64,000 bases of DNA from VRUE01 sp963780815. Its GTDB lineage: Bacteria; Actinomycetota; Thermoleophilia; Solirubrobacterales; 70-9. The first letter of the stretch is position 1. The number at the start of each line of letters is the position of its first letter. Location of the stretch: the NCBI GenBank assembly GCA_963780815.1, contig CAWADG010000004.1, positions 62,001 to 126,000 on the forward strand, in the 5' to 3' direction. The translations under genes were made by a program, and so were the position numbers. The notes beneath the pieces are model-generated. The model did no database searches. It had not been told where the DNA came from and was given only the letters and a program-made list of their open reading frames with translations. This document shows positions 1-8,910 of the stretch, piece by piece.

Positions 1-1
1 C

Positions 2-3000
2 TCGGTGCAGGGCGCCGCAGTCACCGCGGTTCACTCCGACCGGGCGATCTTCCACGGCCAGGTCAACCCAAACGGGGCCGACACCTCGGTCCACTTCGAG
101 TACGTCGACGACGCGACCTTCCAGCAGAGCGGCTGGACGAACGCCAAAGTGACCAGCTCCGAGATCGGGATCGGGATGAGCAAGGAGTTCGCAGGCGCCA
201 GCCAGTTCGTCGACGGCCTCAGCCCCGGCACCCTCTACCACTTCCGGGCGGTGGGCACCAACCAGCAGGGCAGCGGCAGCGATGCGGCGACCTTCCGCAC
301 CTTCGCCTTCATCCCCTCCTTCAGCGATCCCTGCCCCAACGCCCACGTGCGCCAGCAGACCGGCGCCGCCCTGCTGCTCGACTGCCGCGCTTATGAGCTG
401 GTCTCGGCCTCAAACGCCGGCGGCTATGACGTCGAGTCGGATTTGGTCGCGGGTCAGACTCCCTTCGGCGGCTATCCGCAAGCCCAGGGCAAGGCCCTCT
501 ACGGCGTCCACAACGGCGGCATCCCGGGGACAGGAAACCCGACGAACAACGGCATCGACCCCTACGTCGCGACCCGCGGCGCCGACGGCTGGAGCACCAC
601 CTACGTCGGCATCCCGGCCAATAACCCCAACGCCACCGGCCCCTTCTCCTCGACCCTGGCCCAGGCCGACCAGAGCCTCTCCATCTTCGCCTTCGCCGGG
701 CCCAACATCTGCTCGCCCTGCTTTGCCGACGGCAAGACCGGCGTCCCCGTCCACCTGCCGAACGGCAGCCTCGTGCAGGGGATGGTCGGCTCGATGGACC
801 CCGGCCCCTCTGCCAAAGCGGAGGGCTTCATCGGCAAACACCTCTCGGCCGATGGTTCCCACCTCGTCTTTGGCTCGACCTCCCAGTTTGAGCCCGACGG
901 CAACTCAAACGGCGACATCTCGATCTATGACCGCGACCTGAACAGCGGCATAACCCACGTCGTCTCCAAGACCCCGGGCGGCGCCACGATGACCGGCGCG
1001 GGGATCGGCGAGCTCGACATCTCAGACAACGGCTCCCGGATCGTCTTCGGCCAGCTCGTCTCAACCGACACCCAGGGCAACCGTTACTGGCACCTCTACA
1101 TGAACGTCGGCGACTCGAACCACTCGCTCGACCTCACCCCCGGCACCACCTCGGGAGTCCTCTATGACGGGATGAGCTCAGACGGCACCAAGGTCTACTT
1201 CACGACCCCAGACGCGCTCACAAGCGATGACATCGACACCTCCGCCGACATCTATCGCGCCGACGTCACCGACTCAGCGGCCACCCTGACCCGGGTCTCC
1301 ACCGGCTCCGGCGAAGCTGGCAACAGCGACTCCTGCGACCCGGCCGCCAACACGATCCGCAGCCACTGGAACTCGGTCGGCCCAGATCCCAACTGCGACG
1401 CCGTCGCGGTCGGCGGCGGCGGCGGCGTTGCCTCCGGCGACGGCACGATCTACTTCCTCTCACCGGAGCAGCTCGATGGCCCAAACGGCGTCCCCGACGC
1501 CCCCAACCTCTACATCGCAAGACCCGGTTCCCCGCCTCACTTCATCCGCACCCTGGAGTCGAGCGCGAATGCCCCGCTGCCGCCGTCCGTTCATCCCTTC
1601 TTGTACTCCTTCGGCACCTTCACAAATATCGCCGGTACCGCGATCGATCACTCGAATGGCGATGTCTACGCAATGGATATCCACCAGGACATCGGCAGCG
1701 CCGACGTCCTTAAATTCGACTCCGCTGGTCATACCATCAACAGCTTTGGTAACAGTGGGAAACTGAGCGTGCCCGGGGGGATCGGCTTCTACGGTGTCCC
1801 GGTTGGTATCGCCGTCGACAACACGTGTTCGATCCAACACCTGACCGGCAGCGCCTGTACCGCTCTCGATCCCTCCAGCGGCGACCTCTACGTCCCTGAC
1901 TATGAGTTCGGCGTGGTCAAACAATACAGCCCAGATGGGGTTCACATTGCCGACTTCACCACCGGCGCGGGTATCTCCGGGGGAACCTCACCCGGTGGCG
2001 TCGCGGTCGATCCGACCAACGGCAACGTCTACGTCGCCAACAACATATTCTTCGGTGGCCCGGGATCGGTTTCCATCTTTGACCCCCAGGGCAACCTGCT
2101 TACCAGCTTCCCGACGCTCGGCAACACAATGGATGTGGGGGTCGATTCGAGCGGTAACGCCTACGTCGTCAGCGGCGGCGGTCTCCCCGCCGCCAAAGGC
2201 ACCACCGAGAAATACAGCTCCACCGGCACCGACCTCGGCCAGATCGACGGCCACCCTTCCTACGCGGTTGCGGTCGATCCCACAGACGACCACATCTACG
2301 TCGATGAGGGCAACCGGGTGGCCGAGTTCGACTCCGCCGGCAATCCATTCGGCGCGCCGATCTCAGACCTCAGACAGGGGTCGATCTCGAACTCGCTTGG
2401 GGTAGCCGCGGACTCCGGCAACCTTGCGATCAGCGATCGCGGCCATGCAAACGTTGCCTACTTCGGACCGGGGGTGGTGCCCTACGACCTCAGCGTCGAC
2501 AACCCTGTCGTCGTCGACAGCGTCAGCGCCGCCGGCACCCGCAACACCGCCGACTTCCAGGTCAGTCCCTCGGGCAACGACGCCGTTTTCACCTCGACCC
2601 TGCCGCTTTCCGGCTACGACAGCGCCGCCCACCCTGAGGTCTTCCGCTACGACGCGCCGTCCGACACGCTCGACTGCGCCTCCTGCAACCCAACCGGCGA
2701 GCAGGCAACAGGAGACGCGACCCTGGCCACAAACGGCTCGAGCCTCTCAGACGACGGACGCGTCTTCTTCAACTCGACCGAAGGCCTGGTAGACCGCGAT
2801 CTGAACGGCAACAAGGACGTCTATGAGTGGTCGCCGCAGGAGCCGGTCGGCGAGGTCGGCGCCTGCCACGAATCGGGCGGATGCGAGGAGCTGATCTCCA
2901 CCGGCACCAGCCCGCTTGACTCGAGCCTCTTGGGGGTCAGCGCCGACGGCACCGACGCCTTCTTCTTCACCCACGACACGCTGGTCGACACCGACAACAA

Positions 3001-3265
3001 CGGCTTCCGGGTGAAGCTCTACGACGCTCGCGCCCGCGGTGGCTTCGACCAGGCTCCGCCACCGCATCAGTGCCAGGCTTCCGACGAGTGCCACGGGCCG
3101 AGCAGCCAGGCGCCGCCGCCGCCCGACACCAAGACGATCGCCAGAACCCCGGGTGGTAACGCGACGTCAACACCGCCGGCGAGGTGCAAGAAGGGCCTCA
3201 GCAAGAGACACCGCAAGTGCGTGAGAAGGCACCCCCACAACCGACGCCACCACCGTCATGGCTAA
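2..3265 (+). CDS. Secreted FN3 / NHL beta-propeller protein, 5' partial
   Basis: The reading frame is open at the left edge, so the true start lies outside the window; at least 1087 codons are present. The visible N-terminus is a fibronectin-III-like stretch (LSPGTLYHFRAVGTN). Next comes a TolB/WD40-like region with repeated 'SADGSHLVFGS', 'SSDGTKVYFTT' strands, then NHL-like repeats (GGVAVDPTNGNVYVAN, YAVAVDPTDDHIYVDE) and another propeller-like part. The tail is short, Pro-rich and then strongly basic, with two Cys (CKKGLSKRHRKC). Proteins of this build are common in Solirubrobacterales and are taken to be extracellular, with binding role unknown. The stop overlaps an in-frame ATG of the next gene at 3258, but that gene has a better start at 3306. 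No function is assigned beyond an exported propeller protein. Confidence 0.8.
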   Translation, partial: SVQGAAVTAVHSDRAIFHGQVNPNGADTSVHFEYVDDATFQQSGWTNAKVTSSEIGIGMSKEFAGASQFVDGLSPGTLYHFRAVGTNQQGSGSDAATFRTFAFIPSFSDPCPNAHVRQQTGAALLLDCRAYELVSASNAGGYDVESDLVAGQTPFGGYPQAQGKALYGVHNGGIPGTGNPTNNGIDPYVATRGADGWSTTYVGIPANNPNATGPFSSTLAQADQSLSIFAFAGPNICSPCFADGKTGVPVHLPNGSLVQGMVGSMDPGPSAKAEGFIGKHLSADGSHLVFGSTSQFEPDGNSNGDISIYDRDLNSGITHVVSKTPGGATMTGAGIGELDISDNGSRIVFGQLVSTDTQGNRYWHLYMNVGDSNHSLDLTPGTTSGVLYDGMSSDGTKVYFTTPDALTSDDIDTSADIYRADVTDSAATLTRVSTGSGEAGNSDSCDPAANTIRSHWNSVGPDPNCDAVAVGGGGGVASGDGTIYFLSPEQLDGPNGVPDAPNLYIARPGSPPHFIRTLESSANAPLPPSVHPFLYSFGTFTNIAGTAIDHSNGDVYAMDIHQDIGSADVLKFDSAGHTINSFGNSGKLSVPGGIGFYGVPVGIAVDNTCSIQHLTGSACTALDPSSGDLYVPDYEFGVVKQYSPDGVHIADFTTGAGISGGTSPGGVAVDPTNGNVYVANNIFFGGPGSVSIFDPQGNLLTSFPTLGNTMDVGVDSSGNAYVVSGGGLPAAKGTTEKYSSTGTDLGQIDGHPSYAVAVDPTDDHIYVDEGNRVAEFDSAGNPFGAPISDLRQGSISNSLGVAADSGNLAISDRGHANVAYFGPGVVPYDLSVDNPVVVDSVSAAGTRNTADFQVSPSGNDAVFTSTLPLSGYDSAAHPEVFRYDAPSDTLDCASCNPTGEQATGDATLATNGSSLSDDGRVFFNSTEGLVDRDLNGNKDVYEWSPQEPVGEVGACHESGGCEELISTGTSPLDSSLLGVSADGTDAFFFTHDTLVDTDNNGFRVKLYDARARGGFDQAPPPHQCQASDECHGPSSQAPPPPDTKTIARTPGGNATSTPPARCKKGLSKRHRKCVRRHPHNRRHHRHG

Positions 3266-3305
3266 GCCAATAGCGAACACACAGATCCCCAAGGAGACCG
3301 AGACG

Positions 3306-6065
3306 ATGAGCCCGCAGACCGAAAGCGCCGCCGGCCCCAGGGACCGCCGCGCCCTGCGCGTCGCGCTCTGTGTCGCACTCAGTCTCTTGACGGCGGTGGC
3401 CTTCGCCACGCCGGCGATGGCCTCGGAGGCGATCGACTCCTTCAACACCACGACCTCTGACACCAGCGCCGGCGCTCACCCGGACTTCACGACCTCCTTC
3501 ACCCTCCACGACCCCGGCGCGCCCGACGCCGCCCAGAACGTGATCTTCAACGCGCCTGAGGGGCTCTTCGGCAACCCCTTCGCGATCACCCACTGCACCT
3601 CCTCGGATTTCGCCCTCGACCAGTGCCCCTCCAACTCCCAGGCCGGGCTGGTCACCGTCTATGACAGCTCCGGCCTACTCGGCACGGGGCCGATCTTCGA
3701 CGTCGATGCCCAGGGCGATCAGACGGCGCTCTTCGCCTTCATCGTCCCCATCCTCAACATCCCGATCAACATCCCGGTCGCCGTGCGGACCGGCGGCGAC
3801 TACGGGCTGCGCTTCACCGTCCAGGACATCAGCCAATCGACACCGCTGGCCGGCGCCAACCTGGCCTTCTGGGGTTTCCCGGCAGATTCGAGCCACAACC
3901 TTCAGCGCTTCCCCAAGGGCTTCCCCGGCAATCCCTCCAACTGCCCGGAACTGACGGATACCAGCTGCCTCGGCCAACCCGTGCTGGCCAGCGAGCCCGT
4001 TCACCCGCTCACCGACAACCCGACCATCTGCTCGGGTCCGCTGACCACCAGCCTCACCGTGCAGACCTACCAGGATCCGAACAACCCGACCACGCAGCAG
4101 TCGAGCTACCCGGCGACCACGGACTGCGATCGGGAGGTCTTCAACCCCGTCCTCTACTCGAGCCCGACCACCAATCAGACGGACGCTCCCTCGGGCCTCA
4201 ACATCGAGCTGAGCGCCCCCCAGTTCCTCGGCCGGGCAGCGGCCCCTTCGGAGATCAAATCCTCGGTCGTCACCCTGCCGCAGGGCTTCACGGTCAACCC
4301 CGACGCCGCCGACGGCCAGAAAGCCTGCGCCGATGCGCAGGCCAACTTCGGCACCGAGGCGCCGGCCAACTGCCCCGATAGCTCGAAGATTGGCACTTTT
4401 GCGATCGGCACCCAGGCGCTGCCCGGCCCGCTGACCGGCGCCGTCTACATCGGCCAGCCGAAACCAGGCGATCAGTACCGCCTCTTCATGGTGGCAGAGG
4501 GCTTCGGCATCCACGCCAAGCTGGTCGGCGACGTGCGCCCTGACCCGATCACCGGTCAGGTCGCGGCCCACTTCGACGATCTGCCCCAGGTGCCTTTCGA
4601 AGACTTCCAGCTGCACCTCTTCTCCTCCGATCGAGGCCTGATGGCGACCCCCACCCAGTGCACGATCTACTCGACTACCGCCCAATTCTTCCCCTGGAAT
4701 ACGACCCTCCCCGATCAGACCTCGACGCAGGTCTTCAGTCTCGAAACCGGCCCGCACGGAACCGACTGCCCTGGCCAGGTTCGGCCCTTCGAGCCGAGCC
4801 TCGGCGCCGGTACCTCCAACCCAGTCGGCGGCGCGTTCTCCTCCTTCACGCTGCACCTCGACCGCGAAGATGGCGACCAGTTCCTCGGCAAGCTGAACTT
4901 CACGATGCCGCCCGGCCTCACCGCGAATCTGACCGGCATCCCCTATTGCCCCGAGGCATCGATCGCGGCCGCTGCGAACACCCCCGGAAAAGTCGAGCAG
5001 GACGAATACAGCTGCCCAGCCTCCTCACAGATCGGCACCACGAACGTCGCCGCCGGCCCGGGAAGCCATCCCTTCCACGCGGTCGGCAGGATCTATCTGG
5101 CGGGCCCCTTCAAAGGTGCGCCGCTGTCACTCGTCGCGATCACCCCCGCCCTCGCCGGCCCCTATGACTACGGCACCGTCGTCGTGCGCGTCGCTATCAA
5201 CGTCGGTTCGCTCGACGCCCACGTGATCGCCGACTCCGAAACCGTGCCCAGCATCATCGGCGGCGTCCCGATCCGCATGCGCTCGATCCAGGTCAACGTC
5301 GACCGGCCCAACTTCATGATCAATCCGACCAACTGCTCGCCGTTCACGGTGGCCTCGCAGGGGATCGGTGACCAGGGCACCGTGGCCAGCTTCTCATCGC
5401 CTTTCCAAGCGGTCAACTGCTTCGCATTGCCGTTTGCGCCGAAGATGACGATCGAGCAGCTGGGCGGCCACAAAGCCACCCTCCGGTCCAAGAACCCTGC
5501 GCTTCGAATCGACCTAAGGACGCGGCCTGGCGACGCCAACATCAAATCGGTCGCGGTCACGCTGCCGAACGCCTTCGAGATCGACCAGCGCCACCTCGGC
5601 AATCTCTGCTCGGAGACCGAACTCGCGGCCACGCACTGTGCCGGGCGGCAGGCGATTGGCACAGCGACCACTGAAACTCCACTGCTAGAAAGGCCGCTCA
5701 CCGGTCCCGTCTACGCGGTCTCGGGCGGCGGCGGGCTGCCGCGATTGGCCTTCATCCTGAGCGGCCAGGTGATGCTGATCCCGCGCGCGGAAGCCTCGGC
5801 GGTGGGCAAGGCCAGCCGCCTGAGGACGGTCGTCCCGACTGTCCCCGACGCCCCGGTTGGCCACTTCCGCCTCGATCTCTACGGGGGCGGGCGCGGGTAC
5901 CTGACCAATACGCGCAGCCTCTGTGCCGCCCCCGCGGTCTCGACGATCGAATTCACCGCCCAGAATGGCCGGACCCTGACCCGGAGGGTGCAAACGAAGA
6001 CCGCCTGCAAGACCAAATCCAAGCGCCATACGGCAAGGCACCACCGACGGCACGGGCGAGGCTGA
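3306..6065 (+). CDS. Large exported modular protein, paralogue of 11107-13898
   Basis: The start is set at ATG 3306 because AAGGAG lies 9 bases upstream; an in-frame ATG at 3258 has no such site. The 919-residue product has a clear signal peptide (basic start, ALCVALSLLTAVAFA core, cleavage near AMA-SEA). The mature part contains about four repeats of a module with a Cys, then CPxxSxIG, then PLL..PL.GPVY (for example NCPDSSKIG followed by GPLTGAVYIG, and SCPASSQIG followed by RIYLAGPFKGAPLSL). The C-terminus is basic and His-rich with one Cys. The same architecture recurs at 11107-13898, and one module recurs at 13988-14794. No enzyme motif is visible. It belongs to an uncharacterised secreted family I have no Pfam name for. 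Confidence 0.8.
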   Translation: MSPQTESAAGPRDRRALRVALCVALSLLTAVAFATPAMASEAIDSFNTTTSDTSAGAHPDFTTSFTLHDPGAPDAAQNVIFNAPEGLFGNPFAITHCTSSDFALDQCPSNSQAGLVTVYDSSGLLGTGPIFDVDAQGDQTALFAFIVPILNIPINIPVAVRTGGDYGLRFTVQDISQSTPLAGANLAFWGFPADSSHNLQRFPKGFPGNPSNCPELTDTSCLGQPVLASEPVHPLTDNPTICSGPLTTSLTVQTYQDPNNPTTQQSSYPATTDCDREVFNPVLYSSPTTNQTDAPSGLNIELSAPQFLGRAAAPSEIKSSVVTLPQGFTVNPDAADGQKACADAQANFGTEAPANCPDSSKIGTFAIGTQALPGPLTGAVYIGQPKPGDQYRLFMVAEGFGIHAKLVGDVRPDPITGQVAAHFDDLPQVPFEDFQLHLFSSDRGLMATPTQCTIYSTTAQFFPWNTTLPDQTSTQVFSLETGPHGTDCPGQVRPFEPSLGAGTSNPVGGAFSSFTLHLDREDGDQFLGKLNFTMPPGLTANLTGIPYCPEASIAAAANTPGKVEQDEYSCPASSQIGTTNVAAGPGSHPFHAVGRIYLAGPFKGAPLSLVAITPALAGPYDYGTVVVRVAINVGSLDAHVIADSETVPSIIGGVPIRMRSIQVNVDRPNFMINPTNCSPFTVASQGIGDQGTVASFSSPFQAVNCFALPFAPKMTIEQLGGHKATLRSKNPALRIDLRTRPGDANIKSVAVTLPNAFEIDQRHLGNLCSETELAATHCAGRQAIGTATTETPLLERPLTGPVYAVSGGGGLPRLAFILSGQVMLIPRAEASAVGKASRLRTVVPTVPDAPVGHFRLDLYGGGRGYLTNTRSLCAAPAVSTIEFTAQNGRTLTRRVQTKTACKTKSKRHTARHHRRHGRG

Positions 6066-6160
6066 ACCCGCGACAGGGAACCGTCGGGGAGCGGGTTCTA
6101 TCTGATCGAGCCCACGACTTGAAACGAAGGCAACTTCAGCTCTCGGGGCTATCAAGGATC

Positions 6161-6868
6161 ATGGCCGATGCTTTCCACAGCGCCTTGAAGTCACCAATCG
6201 TCATCGGGCTCGCCGTCTGTCTGGCCCTCGCGGTGGCGGGCTGCGGATCGAGCTCTTCGAGCACGTCGACCGCGACGGGGGGGACCAGCGCAGCGACGGG
6301 GGGGACCAGCGCAAAGCCGGGGCGGACCAGCGCAGCGCCGGGAGGCCCCCCGATCACCTCGACCCAACCGGGTTCCGGTCAAGGCGCCTCCACGACCACC
6401 GGGCCCGGCCAGAGCCACGCTTCGGGCTCTTCGCGCTCCGAAAGCGCCGGGGGGATCAGAAGCATCCTCGAATACGGCTCGGCGGCGGGCGGTGCCGAGA
6501 AGGCGGCCGTCGCCGCCACGGCGCGCTCATACTTCACTGCCCTTGCCGACCGCGACTACGCGAAGATCTGCGCCGCTCTCAGCGTCGGCAACCGCGAGCA
6601 GATGCAGCTCTACATGAAGGGCCAACACCGCAGAGGGGGCTGCGCGAAGGTGCTGAAGAAGCTCTCGATATCTCCCCAGTTCGTCGCCAGCGCCCGCAAG
6701 GCAGCCAGGGGCGCCGTCAACTCGGTGCGGGTCAAGGGCGACACCGCCTTCCTGCTTTTCCGGCCACGGGGGGGCAGCGCAAGCTACTTCGTGATGAAGC
6801 GCGAAGGCAGCGCTTGGAGGGCGATTAATCTCTCTCCCGGGCAACCCCTCAACCCCTATGTGCCCTAA
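6161..6868 (+). CDS. Secreted lipoprotein with Thr/Ser/Gly-rich linker
   Basis: I choose ATG 6161 because it puts a compact lipoprotein signal at the N-terminus (MADAFHSALKSPIVIGLAVC ... AVAGC); a TTG at 6119 would add 14 residues. The lipobox Cys is followed by a Ser run and a short tandem repeat of GGTSAATGGTSA type, encoded by direct repeats at about 6277-6340, then a Ser/Gly linker. The C-terminal ~130 residues (AVAATARSYFTALADRDYAKICAAL...) look like the small cone-shaped DUF4878/NTF2-like folds common on actinobacterial lipoproteins; this fold call is inference. It is probably anchored on the outer face of the membrane, with an unknown role. Confidence 0.7.
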   Translation: MADAFHSALKSPIVIGLAVCLALAVAGCGSSSSSTSTATGGTSAATGGTSAKPGRTSAAPGGPPITSTQPGSGQGASTTTGPGQSHASGSSRSESAGGIRSILEYGSAAGGAEKAAVAATARSYFTALADRDYAKICAALSVGNREQMQLYMKGQHRRGGCAKVLKKLSISPQFVASARKAARGAVNSVRVKGDTAFLLFRPRGGSASYFVMKREGSAWRAINLSPGQPLNPYVP

Positions 6869-7017
6869 TGGCGAGGCAGCGTGGAACCTACTCGGGCATG
6901 ACTGGCGCAACGCTGGTCGCGGCCGGCTGTGGCTCCTCATCCCGGACCGCCGTACAGAGCGCTCCAGGCCAACCAGGAAGCGGCCGCCCGGGCGGCCGCC
7001 GCGCGCCGAAGCCGTAG
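6868..7017 (+). CDS. Possible 49-aa ORF with lipobox-like motif (remnant?)
   Basis: The ATG overlaps the preceding stop (TAATG). The 49-residue product reads MARQRGTYSGMTGATLVAAG followed by CGSSS, so it contains a lipobox-like LVAAGC. There is no proper hydrophobic core, and the rest is Gly/Pro/Arg-rich. It may be the worn remains of a lipoprotein signal or simply chance. The last third lies on a perfect 20-bp GC palindrome. Confidence 0.25.
   Translation: MARQRGTYSGMTGATLVAAGCGSSSRTAVQSAPGQPGSGRPGGRRAPKP
6980..6999. repeat. Perfect 20-bp GC palindrome
   Basis: The two halves GCGGCCGCCC and GGGCGGCCGC are exact reverse complements with no spacer. It sits 111 bases after the lipoprotein stop and 30 bases before the ATG at 7030. 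As RNA it would form a strong hairpin; no T-tract follows, so a terminator role is only possible. Confidence 0.5.
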
Positions 7018-7029
7018 GGCGCGAAGTCT

Positions 7030-8910
7030 ATGGGAACTCAGAACCACACAGTGAAAACACGTGAGCCAGACGCGAAGCATCCGCAATCACTATTCAGAAT
7101 GGCAAGACGTTCCGCTAGCCGGCGGCGGGGGAACGGGAACCGAGGCCCCACCCCTCGATATCGTTCGCACATCGTCGGCTTTGGTGAGCTGCGAGTCCGA
7201 ATCGTGACCGCAGCTGTAGTGGGAGCCCTGGGCCTCGCCTACCCCGCTCCGGCGAACGCAGCGACCAACCTCGCCCAGGCGCAAGGAACAGCAGGATGCA
7301 TAACCGAGACGGGCTCCTCCGGTGCATGCCAACTGGGGCGGGGATTGGTCGGCAGCACCGCGATTGCCCTGAGCCCCGAAGGCAACAACGCCTACGTCGC
7401 TTCTTCCACCTGGAACAGTCTTTCGGTCATCGACCGCAATCCCACCGACGGAACGCTTACACCGATCCAAAGCCAGGCCGGCTGCTTCTACAGCAACTCA
7501 CCCACATTCACCAGCGTGTACAACCTTTGCACGAAGGTCCGACAGCTCGCTGAAGCTGCCGCTGTCGCCGTCAGCCCCGACGGCAAGAATGTCTATGTGG
7601 CTGCACCCTCCGACAGCGCCGTGGCGGTCTTCGACCGCGATCCCGCCACCGGCGAGCTGACCATGTCGAGCGGCGCCGACGGCTGCGTCAACCCAGACGG
7701 CTCGAGCAGCTGCACCCCCGGCCGCGCGCTTGACACGGCAACCGCCTTGACCGTCAGCCCCGACGGCAAGAATGTCTATGTCGCCTCTTCCGGTGAAAAC
7801 GGCGGCATCGCGATCTTCGACCGCGATCCCAGCACGGGCACCCTCACTCAAAAGAGCGGCGCCCTCGGCTGCATCAATGAGACCGGTGCCAGCAGCTGCA
7901 CGGTGGGCCCCAACCAGATCCTCGGCGCGCAGTCCGTCACCCTCAGCCCCGACGGCAAGACCCTCTATGTCGTTTCCGCGACGCGGCAGGCGGTGACCAT
8001 CTATTCCCGCGACACAACGACCGGCGATCTGGCGCCGCTGCCCGCCCCCGGGGACTGCGTAAAGGAGAGCGGCGGCACGGGCTGTGAGAGCGGAGTCGCG
8101 ATGATCCACCCGGTATCGATCACCGTCAGCTCCGATGGTGACACCGCCTACGTTGCCGGCCAGCAGAGCCATTCAATTGCGATCTTTGATCGCGACCCTG
8201 CCACCGGCGAGCTGACCCAAAAGTCTGGCACTGCGGGCTGCATCAGCGAGGGTGGCTTCTCCGATCCGATGCAGGCGGGCACGTTGGGAGCTTGTCAGAG
8301 CGGGGTGGCTATGCGTGGCATCAGCTCTATTGCGATCCTCCCCGATGGCTCGGCCCTCTATGCCGCCGCCCAAAACAGCTCCGGGCTCGACGTCTTCGCG
8401 CGTGCCCCCGACGGGACCATCACCCAGCTACCGGGAACGGCGGGCTGCATCACCGACACCGGCTACGAAAACCCCAGCTGGCCGTGGACCGCCGGTGTCT
8501 GCGCACAGGCCAGCCCTCTGCAGAGCGCCAACGAGGTGATCGCTGGCTCCGACGGCGAACACGCCTACACCGTGGCGCGAAGCGGCAACAGCGGCGTTGG
8601 CATCTTCGACGTCGTACAGGAACCGCCCCCTGCACCACCGCCTTCCCCTCCTTCCCCTCCCGGCAACGGCAGAGCCGCCCAGTGCGAACAGGCGCTTGCC
8701 AGCCTGCGGGAAGCGCAGCGCCACATCAAACTCGCCGAGAGCGCGATCCACAGACAAAGACGCGGGAGAACGAAGGTAAAGCGTGTCCGTGCGAAACGGA
8801 AGCTGAGGCGAGCAATCAAGCGTAACCGGCGTCAGATCAAGCGGTGGAGCCATAGCGCTGGCAGTGCGCACCGGGAGATAGCAGCATCCTGTGGCCAATG
8901 GCTAGGTTGA
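7030..8910 (+). CDS. Exported 7-blade YVTN-type beta-propeller protein
   Basis: The start is uncertain: ATG 7030 and ATG 7099 are both in frame and neither has a good ribosome site. The export signal (RVRIVTAAVVGALGLAYPAP, cleavage near ANA) begins about 57 residues into the longest form. After it come seven repeats of the pattern 'SPDGKNVYVASS...IAIFDRDPSTGTLTQ...GC', the YVTN/lactonase-type blade, which fits one closed seven-blade propeller. Most blades end with a Cys pair (GCINETGASSC), suggesting a disulfide in the inter-blade loop. A Pro-rich linker and a ~90-residue Arg/Lys-rich helical tail follow. The stop overlaps the next start by 13 bases. Related propellers are often surface-bound; no catalytic site is visible. 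Confidence 0.75.
   Translation: MGTQNHTVKTREPDAKHPQSLFRMARRSASRRRGNGNRGPTPRYRSHIVGFGELRVRIVTAAVVGALGLAYPAPANAATNLAQAQGTAGCITETGSSGACQLGRGLVGSTAIALSPEGNNAYVASSTWNSLSVIDRNPTDGTLTPIQSQAGCFYSNSPTFTSVYNLCTKVRQLAEAAAVAVSPDGKNVYVAAPSDSAVAVFDRDPATGELTMSSGADGCVNPDGSSSCTPGRALDTATALTVSPDGKNVYVASSGENGGIAIFDRDPSTGTLTQKSGALGCINETGASSCTVGPNQILGAQSVTLSPDGKTLYVVSATRQAVTIYSRDTTTGDLAPLPAPGDCVKESGGTGCESGVAMIHPVSITVSSDGDTAYVAGQQSHSIAIFDRDPATGELTQKSGTAGCISEGGFSDPMQAGTLGACQSGVAMRGISSIAILPDGSALYAAAQNSSGLDVFARAPDGTITQLPGTAGCITDTGYENPSWPWTAGVCAQASPLQSANEVIAGSDGEHAYTVARSGNSGVGIFDVVQEPPPAPPPSPPSPPGNGRAAQCEQALASLREAQRHIKLAESAIHRQRRGRTKVKRVRAKRKLRRAIKRNRRQIKRWSHSAGSAHREIAASCGQWLG

Noticed and set aside
3675..4856. 393-codon open frame on the - strand
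   Set aside because: Antisense to the well-supported exported protein; no ribosome site or family match.
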